The position numbers were made by a program, and so were the translations under genes. The notes under the pieces are model-generated. The model made no database searches, was not told where the DNA came from, and saw only the letters and a list, made by a program, of their open reading frames with translations. Shown here in pieces: positions 10,149 through 16,223 of a stretch of DNA of 64,000 nucleotides. Position 1 is the first letter of the stretch. Each line of letters starts with the position of its first letter. Origin of the DNA: Marinobacter salexigens (GTDB lineage Bacteria > Pseudomonadota > Gammaproteobacteria > Pseudomonadales > Oleiphilaceae); assembly GCF_018860765.1 (NCBI RefSeq), contig NZ_JAHKPV010000021.1, forward strand, positions 1,010,667-1,074,666, in the 5' to 3' direction.

Positions 10149-10415
10149 AATTAAATTCCACTTCTGAGATGAGAACGGCCAACAATGGAGTAATGATACA
10201 CGTTATTATGCAGATTCACCCGAGACCCTGCTCCACTGGCTATATTCAGACAGTTTTTTCTCTATCCAAGAACACCTTCAACTTATTGTTTAAACGCACC
10301 TAATGAGCACGTGCGGCAGAATCCGATGCAATTTCGGGAACCAATTTTTCGGCCACCCCTTGACACCTTCACGCTCCGCACATAATATACGCGCCGCTTC
10401 CATTGGTGAAGCGAT
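10149..10415. other. Intergenic region upstream of tRNA-Met
   Basis: 267 bases between the leftward NTF2-like gene and the rightward tRNA-Met. The only clear element is the strong tRNA promoter at 10360-10388. No further coding potential is seen. Confidence 0.6.
10360..10388 (+). promoter_or_regulatory. Sigma-70 promoter of tRNA-Met
   Basis: TTGACA at 10360-10365 and TAATAT at 10383-10388 with a 17-bp spacer, 27 bases before the mature tRNA 5' end. The match to consensus is near perfect and the position is right for a tRNA gene. Confidence 0.85.
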
Positions 10416-10492
10416 GGCAAGGTAGCTCAGTTGGTTAGAGCACAGCACTCATAATGCTGGGGTCGGCGGTTCAACTCCGCCCCTTGCTACCA
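10416..10492 (+). tRNA. tRNA-Met(CAT), target of the integrative islands
   Basis: 77 nt with encoded CCA. The acceptor GGCAAGG pairs with CCTTGCT, the anticodon stem CAGCA/TGCTG encloses CTCATAA (anticodon CAT), and the T-loop is GTTCAACTC. It reads as an elongator Met tRNA; a lysidine-modified Ile tRNA with the same anticodon is less likely but not excluded. Its 3' portion from the anticodon loop onward recurs at 15841 and 19167, showing it is an integration target whose 3' end was rebuilt by the incoming element. Confidence 0.93.
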
Positions 10493-10500
10493 AATTTCAA
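10448..10500 (+). repeat. att direct repeat copy 1 (inside tRNA-Met)
   Basis: 53 bases from the anticodon loop to eight bases past the CCA. They are identical to 15841-15893, and the first 45 are identical to 19167-19211. This is the left attachment junction of island A. Confidence 0.93.
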
Positions 10501-10501
10501 G

Positions 10502-10532
10502 GGGTTACGACGTAAGTCGTGACCCTTTTTTT
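10502..10532 (+). terminator. Terminator after tRNA-Met
   Basis: The 10-bp stem GGGTTACGAC / GTCGTGACCC (one G-T pair) with a 4-nt loop is followed by seven T. It lies just inside island A, so the element brings its own terminator for the tRNA. Confidence 0.85.
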
Positions 10533-10627
10533 ATGGTTGTCCCCTTTTTGTCCCCCGCTGTCCCAGACGGTGCTAATATCTCACCCACCGCTTTTATCGC
10601 AAGCAAGATAACCATAAGGAAGTGACA

Positions 10628-10912
10628 GTGAAGAACCTCATTCTGATTGCCCTGATCGCCTTTGGAGCATGGCAGTTCTATCAATCGAAGCAACCCAAAA
10701 GCCAACCCACTCCAGTGGCTAATCCAATGGCGGGACAAAAAGCATTGATTGAGGAAGCTAAGCGGGTGACAAGCTTTCATTGTGACGGTCGGCAGCACTG
10801 CAGTCAGATGAATTCGAGGGCAGAGGCAGAGTTCTTCACCCGGAACTGCCCAGACACGAAGATGGACGGTGACCGTGACGGCATCCCCTGTGAAAACGAT
10901 TCCAGGTTCTAA
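10628..10912 (+). CDS. Excalibur calcium-binding domain protein
   Basis: 94 residues: a single hydrophobic N-terminal segment (MKNLILIALIAFGAWQFY), a Lys/Pro/Gln linker, and a C-terminal Excalibur domain. The domain has the paired cysteines in HCDGRQHCSQM, SRAEAEFFTRNCP, and the DxDxDGxxCE loop seen as DGDRDGIPCE. Such domains bind calcium, and related ones are found near surface nucleases. The GTG at 10628 is favoured by AAGGA 7 bases upstream; GTG at 10622 is an alternative. It is cargo of island A, between the left att site and the integrase. Function in the element is unknown. Confidence 0.8.
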   Translation: MKNLILIALIAFGAWQFYQSKQPKSQPTPVANPMAGQKALIEEAKRVTSFHCDGRQHCSQMNSRAEAEFFTRNCPDTKMDGDRDGIPCENDSRF

Positions 10913-10924
10913 CCTTTTCCAGAA

Positions 10925-11569
10925 TCAAAGTCGAGAGACCGGCGATAGCTTTCTGGCCGACTCAAGGTGATCTGGCGACAGATGCGCATACTTCATGGTC
11001 ATCGTGATGTTCCCATGGCCAAGAATGCGTTGAAGCGTGAGAATATCTCCACCGTTCATCATGTAGTGACTGGAGAAGGTATGCCTGAGAATATGGGTGA
11101 GCTGCTGGGGCGTCGAAAAACCACACCGCTTATACGCTGCCCGAAATGCCGACCGGCAAGGACCAAATAAACGCCCCGGACCAGGTAACGCATATTCCCG
11201 GATCTGTTCCTGAATCTTAGGTTCAATGGGTACCGCCCTACTCTTTCCGTTCTTTGTATCCCGAAAGATCACTTTGCCCGTGACAAAACCCGAACTGGTC
11301 AGGGTTTCTGCTTCAATCCAACGCGCACCCGTCGCAAGGCAAATCATAGCAACCGACCAGACAAACTCGTTTGAGCTTTCCCGGCATTCCTTTAGAAGCT
11401 GATGACACTGCTTGATGGTGAGAAAGGTCATTTCCTGTTCCGAGACTCTGATCTGGCGAACCGGGCCAATTGGGTTCGTTTTCAGGTGTCCGATCCGGAC
11501 CATTTCAGCAAAGACGGAAGAAAGATAACGCTGTTCGTGGTTAAAGATGCCAGGCGTAACTTTTTTGAT
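10925..11569 (-). pseudogene. Tyrosine integrase, N-terminally truncated
   Basis: The catalytic domain of a phage/island tyrosine recombinase of the type found in Pf-like filamentous prophages and tRNA islands. Catalytic residues look intact: Arg in TGARWIEAETL, the HILRHTF box (H-x-x-R), LGHGNITMTMKYAHL with the His and the Tyr nucleophile, then SPDHLESARKL. Family members are about 330-350 residues. Here the readable frame begins at 11569 directly after an in-frame TGA, and the next candidate start (11503) leaves 192 residues. The N-terminal arm-binding and most of the core-binding domain are missing. It probably cannot excise the island by itself. Confidence 0.8.
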
Positions 11570-11573
11570 TCAC

Positions 11574-11873
11574 TCAGCGCGGTTTGCGTTGTCGTCGAAG
11601 TGGACTGCGTAGCCGTTCACGGGGCGCTGTTCGATATAGGGAGAAGACGAGGGACCAACCAGAGGCACATCCACCAACGGCCACCCACTGACGGCCTGAA
11701 GCGCTCACAGCGACGGTACCAGGGGCAACCATTCGGGCCGGGCCGAGGCGATCAGCGGTAGCGACACATTTCTGACCGTCAAAGAAAAAGACATTCCCGA
11801 ATTTTTGCCCGGTGGTGGCTTCCAGTTCCTGGTACTCAGCCACTACGCGACCAGCATGATTAAGGTGCTTCAT
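11574..11873 (-). CDS. Unknown small island protein, probably frameshifted
   Basis: A 99-codon frame starting MKHLNHAGRVVAEYQELE, 2 bases after the excisionase-like gene stops, so it is in the same operon. I do not recognise the family. The N-terminal half looks protein-like, but the C-terminal half turns into a low-quality Arg-rich stretch. The frame used by the integrase reads better there (WPLVDVPLVG, then NGYAVHFDDNANRAE and a stop at 11570-11572). The likeliest reading is one gene of about 100 residues broken by a frameshift near 11700. Whether it was once joined to the integrase N-terminus is open. Confidence 0.4.
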   Translation of the reverse strand: MKHLNHAGRVVAEYQELEATTGQKFGNVFFFDGQKCVATADRLGPARMVAPGTVAVSASGRQWVAVGGCASGWSLVFSLYRTAPRERLRSPLRRQRKPR

Positions 11874-11875
11874 CT

Positions 11876-12094
11876 TCAGATCTCCTCTGCTTCCATCTGT
11901 TCCAGTAGACGGGGGATGTTGACCATGCGATGACGACCGATCTTGTAGGTCGGGATGTAAGCGCGCTTTATCCAACCTTCTACTACGCCGTGGTCTACGC
12001 GGACCCAATCGGCAAACTCGTGCCAGTCCATCAGTGGCGGCCAGTTGAGGTCTTTAATGCGTTCGGCTAGTTGTTCGTCTATCATTGTCTTCAT
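11876..12094 (-). CDS. Excisionase/AlpA-like small HTH protein
   Basis: 72 residues with a winged-helix look typical of recombination directionality factors and MerR-like excisionases: WHEFADWVRVDHGVVEGWIKRAYIPTYKIGRHRMVNIPRLLEQME. The sequence WIKRAYIPTYKIGRHRMV matches the helix-turn-helix plus wing pattern 'W-I-x-R-G-x-I-P-x-x-K-x-G-R-x-R'. Start MKTMIDEQ at 12094; an internal ATG at 12085 is possible and an upstream in-frame start at 12127 would overlap an operator. It is divergent from the tandem repressor-like genes, the usual layout of an integrative element's early control region. Confidence 0.7.
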   Translation of the reverse strand: MKTMIDEQLAERIKDLNWPPLMDWHEFADWVRVDHGVVEGWIKRAYIPTYKIGRHRMVNIPRLLEQMEAEEI

Positions 12095-12133
12095 CCGAAA
12101 CGTCCAAAAACGGACAGTAAAGGTCAATAATGG

Positions 12134-12150
12134 AGGTCAGTATTTGACCT
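12134..12150. promoter_or_regulatory. Operator-like palindrome O1
   Basis: A perfect 17-base dyad, AGGTCA-GTATT-TGACCT, in the spacer between the divergent excisionase-like and repressor-like genes. A half-matching copy (AGGTCA-ATAAT) begins at 12121 and overlaps it. Confidence 0.65.
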
Positions 12151-12178
12151 TCATCCATAATAAATACATCCCTTCCTG

Positions 12179-12195
12179 AGGTCAATATCTGAACT
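12179..12195. promoter_or_regulatory. Operator-like palindrome O2
   Basis: AGGTCA-ATATC-TGAACT, the same dyad as at 12134 with one mismatch, centred 45 bp away and 29 bases before the first repressor-like start codon. Two copies of one dyad suggest cooperative binding by a small repressor. Confidence 0.6.
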
Positions 12196-12224
12196 CGGAA
12201 AGACTTAATGATTTTTAGATCAAT

Positions 12225-12494
12225 ATGGAATTAATAGAAGATCGAGCAAAGCTGCTGATAAAAAAGGCAGGGATAGACCAGCTGGTGAGATCAAGCGAAA
12301 TTGGTAACTCCAGATGGAAGGCAGTGCTTTATAAAGGTGTTCGAATGAGCACCAACGAGCTAGAGGTCGTAAAAAAGATTTACCCAAATTACAGTTTTTG
12401 GCTGATCAGCGGCGAAGTCGCGCCAGAGATAGGGCAAACAAGCCCAGAGTACGACGAAGTGAACTCAAAGTTAGACAGTCACGCCGAGGGATAG
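12225..12494 (+). CDS. Small repressor-like HTH protein, copy 1
   Basis: 89 residues, paralogous over the full length to the next gene. The N-terminal half (EDRAKLLIKKAGIDQLVRSSEIGNSRWKAV) has the spacing of a helix-turn-helix, and the second half carries the ELEVVKKIYPNYSFWLISG motif. The tail APEIGQTSPEYDE matches a pattern I recognise from phage CI-like and island repressors, where a Y/F-x-x-WL-x-(S/T)G strand is followed by xAPExGQxSPE. It faces the excisionase-like gene across two palindromes and is the best candidate for the element's lysogeny repressor. Codon use is AT-richer than the host core. Confidence 0.6.
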   Translation: MELIEDRAKLLIKKAGIDQLVRSSEIGNSRWKAVLYKGVRMSTNELEVVKKIYPNYSFWLISGEVAPEIGQTSPEYDEVNSKLDSHAEG

Positions 12495-12549
12495 CAGTCA
12501 CCAAATCAGTGATGAAAAGATGGTTCCAGAATCGGCCAGACTGAAGAAT
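12452..12549 (+). repeat. Intragenic/intergenic repeat, copy 1
   Basis: The 3' end of repressor copy 1 plus the following spacer. It recurs at 12778-12872 and, degraded, at 16073-16171 in island B. The repeat shows that the 325-bp unit (gene plus spacer) was tandemly duplicated. Confidence 0.75.
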
Positions 12550-12819
12550 ATGTCACCAATGGAACATAGAGCTAAGCAATTAATATCTAAGGCAGGCTTT
12601 GACCGCTTAATTAGAGAAAGCGAGATAGGTCACGCCAGATGGAAGAGCGTGCGCTATAGAAATATCAGAATCAGCACGAACGAACTTGAGGTTCTTGAAA
12701 GGATCTTTCCAAGATACGCTCTTTGGCTTATCAGCGGGAAAACCGCTCCAGAGGTCGGGCAAATAAGCCCTGAGAACGACGAAGTGAACTCAAAGTTAGG
12801 CAGTCAGGCCGAGGGATAG
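12550..12819 (+). CDS. Small repressor-like HTH protein, copy 2
   Basis: 89 residues if started at ATG 12550, the same length as copy 1; earlier in-frame starts (12520) would be translated from spacer sequence shared with the repeat. Shared blocks with copy 1 are the RAKxLIxKAGxDxLxR region, ISTNELEVLERIFPRYALWLISG and APEVGQISPENDEVNSKL. The differences concentrate in the N-terminal DNA-contacting half, so the paralogues may bind different operators or heterodimerise. It is followed by a decayed repeat of the spacer and then 220 bases without a gene. Confidence 0.6.
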   Translation: MSPMEHRAKQLISKAGFDRLIRESEIGHARWKSVRYRNIRISTNELEVLERIFPRYALWLISGKTAPEVGQISPENDEVNSKLGSQAEG

Positions 12820-13041
12820 CAGTCACTAAGTTAGTCATGGAAAGATGGTTCCGGGATCCGCAAGACTCAAGGACGCAATCATGAAAATGATCTTTGCTTT
12901 TACCCTCGATCAATTATCCTTGAATATATTTTTTAACGTGAATAGATAAGCCGTGGTGCTAAAAAAATGACGCCAGCGTAACGAGCTAATTCTTATAGCG
13001 GCAGCGGGAAAAAGTGGTTCCGTTAACGCACCTTTTATAAA
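12820..13041. other. Non-coding stretch after repressor copy 2
   Basis: 222 bases, AT-rich in the middle. The first 50 bases are the spacer repeat; the rest shows no reading frame or hairpin that I would call. The leftward HEPN-like gene ends at 13042. Confidence 0.5.
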
Positions 13042-13575
13042 TTATTGGCTCTTAATCTCTTCATAAGAACAATTGTAGTCCTTCATCAGACGATTCCTCA
13101 GCTCTTCGACTATACTTAAAAAAGTATTAGGATAAACATTTCCTTTTGGATTGTTCGCCCAATCAAGAAAACCTTCCAAATCATCACCAACTATAATATC
13201 GAGATTTTCGTTTATTTCAGAATTATGAAGCGGTCTCTGATTCGTTTTGTCCCAAATATGGCCGATACATTTGTTTCTAAACTGATTTACCTTTTTTTGA
13301 CGCAATGTCTTCGTGAGGGCTTTACACTCCACCCTTAATTCATCAGGAATAATGGCAGAATATTTATCATAAAACTCCAGCCACTTATTAAGAGTAAGAA
13401 TCAAATATGATAAGCACATTTTTTGGATTGCTACAAGCGCTGTTATCTGCTCTTCATCACCATGTAAAATTCTACGATATTCATGAAGAACCATAACGGA
13501 TGCTACGCAATCTCCAACAAAATCATTTAGCAAGTCTATTGCGTGCACGGCTCGATTTCTTTTTGAATAATCCAT
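13042..13575 (-). CDS. HEPN-like helical protein (AbiU2-like)
   Basis: 177 residues, all-helical in appearance. Near the middle is FRNKCIGHIWDK, which contains R100 and H106 (R-x5-H), the spacing of the HEPN RNase active site (R-x4-6-H); the surrounding pattern resembles AbiU2-type HEPN proteins of abortive-infection systems. ATG at 13575 is chosen because GGTGG lies upstream; an in-frame GTG at 13587 is possible. The gene is AT-rich with codon use unlike the core genes. It is transcribed toward the tandem repressor genes and lies downstream of the FRG-gene pair, 121 bases past its end. RNase activity is inference; no partner antitoxin is adjacent on the same strand. Confidence 0.55.
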   Translation of the reverse strand: MDYSKRNRAVHAIDLLNDFVGDCVASVMVLHEYRRILHGDEEQITALVAIQKMCLSYLILTLNKWLEFYDKYSAIIPDELRVECKALTKTLRQKKVNQFRNKCIGHIWDKTNQRPLHNSEINENLDIIVGDDLEGFLDWANNPKGNVYPNTFLSIVEELRNRLMKDYNCSYEEIKSQ

Positions 13576-13696
13576 ATTAGATTCCACCCTATTTATTATA
13601 TCAATTAGATCGAGCTGTAAAATACCGCGGAATTCTGACCGCTTTATTTAAAAATAATCTAAGGCTGTGCGGCAATTGCAAAATAAAAACTAAAAT

Positions 13697-14272
13697 TCAA
13701 TGCACAAACAAACATTGTTCACCTTCAATAGAACCCATAACCCTTGCAGCACCATCTAAAGACCGAAACATTGACGGTGGAGGGCAAACCTTTGAAATAC
13801 CATTTAACTTACAAAGAACAACATTTGCGGAGAACAAGGCTGCCATAGCATACAAAACATTCTTTAAGTTCCCCTCAGAGTATGAACTACTTCTTTGATG
13901 CTTAACTTTATTATAACTTCTCCACCAAAAAAGTGGTTCTTTAGAACTCCAATCAGACCAAGGTTCAAAATCAAGCCCAAAACGGGGGATATGAACAAGA
14001 CGACCATCAAAACACAAAGACTTAGAACTTATCAAGTCTCTATAATCACTTATGTTTTTAACCTTCCTTGACGGCTCAAGAATTTTACATATATCCTTAA
14101 GAACCACATCCACCTCAGATCCTGCAGACAATAGAATTCTCACCATTTCTATTGAATAAGAATTAAAGTTATCGTATGAAAACTCAACATATCTAGAAAG
14201 ACTCGTCAAACTATCTTCAAGGGCCAAAAAATAGTTCCAACTGTAGTTTATTTCACTCTCATTTGACCTCAT
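13697..14272 (-). CDS. Unknown protein coupled to FRG gene, HEPN-like motif
   Basis: 191 residues, start ATG at 14272, one base after the FRG gene's TAA, so translationally coupled. I do not recognise the family. It is mostly helical and has a conserved-looking W-W-x-x-Y-N-x-V-K-H-x-R motif at residues 116-127. This motif occurs in helical HEPN-like and adaptor-type proteins, where Asn and His sit in the groove. The C-terminal part (NLKNVLYAMAALFSANVVL) is a long hydrophobic helix. Strong AT bias. An upstream in-frame start (14326) would overlap the FRG gene and lacks a ribosome-binding site. Role: likely partner or regulator of the FRG protein (inference). Confidence 0.55.
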   Translation of the reverse strand: MRSNESEINYSWNYFLALEDSLTSLSRYVEFSYDNFNSYSIEMVRILLSAGSEVDVVLKDICKILEPSRKVKNISDYRDLISSKSLCFDGRLVHIPRFGLDFEPWSDWSSKEPLFWWRSYNKVKHQRSSSYSEGNLKNVLYAMAALFSANVVLCKLNGISKVCPPPSMFRSLDGAARVMGSIEGEQCLFVH

Positions 14273-14273
14273 C

Positions 14274-15212
14274 TTAACGCACCTTACCCCACAAGTTTCT
14301 TTTATAATTAAAATCATCAGATGCATTTTGGAGGGAAGGCATTAGTGTCAGCTTCGATATTCCAAATCTATAAAGCAACCTCAACAATTCATCAGCCTCT
14401 GACGATGGAATATTTATTCTTAAAAAAGGTGGCTTTGCCAGACTCTTACTAACACCACTATTTGATATTACACTTTCTAAATCAGGCCACTTAAAGTTTT
14501 TTTCAAAATATGAATTTGCAGTTTTTATTAAAGTAAAACAACCTTTTTGGGCACACAAAAATGAATTTCCAGCCCTAGGCGCTGGAACATATTCTATATC
14601 ATCTATTTTATCAATAAGATGTCGACTCAAACATATTATGGAAATAGTGTCCGAGCTTTTCCGCTCATTGGCTATAGAGGAAGCCTTCTCTGCAGCAAAG
14701 AAAGCTGCTATCAAAGGTGATTGTGTCCAATCCAACAATCGGGTTGGAGCACCATAATGTTGCGCCATAGCCATGCTTGGATAATACCTTCTATTGGGAA
14801 AATCATCCCCGACCCATGACAAGTCTCCATCATTATATTTTTCGAAAATATAATCATGAACTTTCAATGAATCGTAATCCAGAGGCGTAGGAATTCCGAC
14901 ACTGTCAGCAGCTTCCAGAAAATAGCGTATCACGCTAAACTCGGCATGTACGTGGAGAGCTAGGTACTCGTGTACGTTTTCACGCAATGGGCCAGGAGGC
15001 TGAGGAGTAAATTTAGAGAAATCAACATGTGCCCTGTGAGCTAGTGGTTTTAATTCCCAGCTAATATCGGATTGGCCGCGAAAAATGTACCGACTAAAAT
15101 CCCTTTCCACAACATCAAAAGTAGACCGAGGGCTAAAAATATTTTCCTCCAAAATTAAGTCGAAAAAGCATCTAGCGCTATCAATATTAATGTCTTCATA
15201 TTCGTATGACAT
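14274..15212 (-). CDS. FRG-domain protein
   Basis: 312 residues when started at ATG 15212, which has GGAG seven bases upstream; an in-frame ATG at 15308 has no visible ribosome-binding site. The FRG domain (PF08867) is unmistakable: IFRGQSDISWELKP with F-R-G at residues 44-46, then AQHYGAPTRLLDWTQSPL at 150-167, the second hallmark. FRG proteins are widespread in mobile elements and anti-phage islands, but their biochemistry is poorly known. The gene is AT-rich, in an operon with the downstream partner at 13697-14272, and is the centre of the putative defence cassette of island A. Confidence 0.85.
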   Translation of the reverse strand: MSYEYEDINIDSARCFFDLILEENIFSPRSTFDVVERDFSRYIFRGQSDISWELKPLAHRAHVDFSKFTPQPPGPLRENVHEYLALHVHAEFSVIRYFLEAADSVGIPTPLDYDSLKVHDYIFEKYNDGDLSWVGDDFPNRRYYPSMAMAQHYGAPTRLLDWTQSPLIAAFFAAEKASSIANERKSSDTISIICLSRHLIDKIDDIEYVPAPRAGNSFLCAQKGCFTLIKTANSYFEKNFKWPDLESVISNSGVSKSLAKPPFLRINIPSSEADELLRLLYRFGISKLTLMPSLQNASDDFNYKRNLWGKVR

Positions 15213-15429
15213 GCACCACTCCAGATAGTTACTATCCCACCGATATACGCTTTTTAAAAAAAGCACCAAGCGGATAGTTTGAGTCACTATTACCTCATTG
15301 ACCGCCATATTTTACATCAATATCTATTAGCGAACGATCAAAATTGAAAGGCAATCGATCTTGAGCCCTGAGTGATGAGCTGTTCAAAACCCCAGCAAAA
15401 GCCAAAGAGCGGTTGAAGGAGATCAAGAG

Positions 15430-15724
15430 ATGAAAAGTTTTAAATATTTTAAGTAGAAAGCACAGGAAAACCCGAGTCCCGCAAGGAGTACGACGCCCTC
15501 CAGAACGAGTGCAGCCTGATTGATCAGTTGGTCACCATGAGGACCTCGTGCAGGCCTTACGCAGGAGGAAGTTACCAAGACGCTTGAGACCAAGTAAGAG
15601 CAACATTTCCAAACTTGAACATGGCAGAGGAAGTCCGAGCTGGGGCACGCTCAATAAGTATGCCACTGCATGTGGTTTCCGGGCGAAGCTGGAGGCTGTC
15701 AAAGACAGCCGCGAATCGGCCTGA
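15430..15724 (+). pseudogene. Decayed XRE-family antitoxin, with toxin tail upstream
   Basis: Read across at least two frameshifts, this gives a typical XRE (HigA-like) antitoxin: SRKEYDALQNECSLIDQL, then GLTQEEVTKTLETK, a frame break, then SNISKLEHGRGSPSWGTL and ending in KYATACGFRAKLEAVKDS. The helix-turn-helix LTQEEV...SNISKLE is clear, but no single frame spans it. Directly upstream, a frame ending KTPAKAKERLKEIKR and a TGA that overlaps the antitoxin ATG resembles the C-terminus of a RelE/HigB toxin; the remainder of the toxin gene is missing. It is an inactivated toxin-antitoxin module close to the right end of island A. Confidence 0.7.
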
Positions 15725-15840
15725 TGTCAATTGCCCCCTCGACTACCGCTGTGTACTATTGTGGCCTTTAACGGCCAGACAGAATACGCAACTAACTGAT
15801 ATTGAACACTTGTGACCATTAGTGTGCGGCTCACACAGGT
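15725..15840 (+). repeat. Right-end repeat of island A
   Basis: About 115 bases directly before the second att copy, similar to 19051-19166 before the third copy. Shared blocks include AACGGCCAGA, CTGATATTGAACACTT and TGCGGCTCACACAGGT. Position and conservation suggest integrase arm-binding or other end-specific sites. Confidence 0.65.
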
Positions 15841-15893
15841 CTCATAATGCTGGGGTCGGCGGTTCAACTCCGCCCCTTGCTACCAAATTTCAA
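15841..15893 (+). repeat. att direct repeat copy 2 (island A / island B junction)
   Basis: 53 bases identical to 10448-10500, but with no tRNA 5' half in front of them, so this is an attachment-site remnant and not a gene. Confidence 0.93.
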
Positions 15894-15895
15894 AA

Positions 15896-15924
15896 GCCTA
15901 CGATGAAAGTCGTAGGCTTTTTTT
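15896..15924 (+). terminator. Terminator after att copy 2
   Basis: An 8-bp stem GCCTACGA / TCGTAGGC with flanking A/T pairs, followed by seven T. It equals the terminator after the tRNA in position, so island B also arrived with a tRNA terminator. Confidence 0.8.
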
Positions 15925-16223
15925 GTTATTGTCCCCTCTCCCGTTCCCTCAAACGATGTACCAAATCTTCTGTTTTCGCTAACACAGGCAATTCACCGCT
16001 GATGAATACCGTATGGAGAAATGTTTGAGGGCGCCTCCGTTTTGAGTATAAAGAGCAGATCATAGTGACTGCCGACGAGATCAGCTCAAAGTTAGACAGT
16101 CACGCCGAGGGATATCAGTCACTAAATTAGTTATGGAAAGGTGAGATCAGGACCGGTGAGACTGAAGAATAGTGAGAGAGACCGCATCGAAGGTTAAGGA
16201 ATATGCAGTTAATAAGGCCGACA
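15925..16223. other. Left end of island B, no intact gene
   Basis: About 300 bases. The first 30 resemble the sequence after the tRNA terminator in island A (TTGTCCCCT...). From 16073 there is a degraded copy of the small-repressor 3' end and spacer. No intact gene is seen; an integrase is absent. Confidence 0.6.
16073..16171 (+). repeat. Degraded copy of the repressor 3' repeat
   Basis: Matches 12452-12549 over almost its whole length, including CTCAAAGTTAGACAGTCACG and GAGACTGAAGAATA, with small changes. It is the only trace of the control region in island B and links the two islands by descent. Confidence 0.75.

Noticed and set aside
12520..12549. Earlier start for repressor copy 2
   Set aside because: These bases are the repeated spacer, and the start at 12550 gives the same length as copy 1.
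15615..15815. 66-codon frame near the end of island A
   Set aside because: It is one frame of the broken XRE antitoxin region, with no independent support.
15841..15893. Second and third copies of the tRNA-Met 3' half as tRNA genes
   Set aside because: They lack the D arm and acceptor 5' half, so they are att-site remnants.
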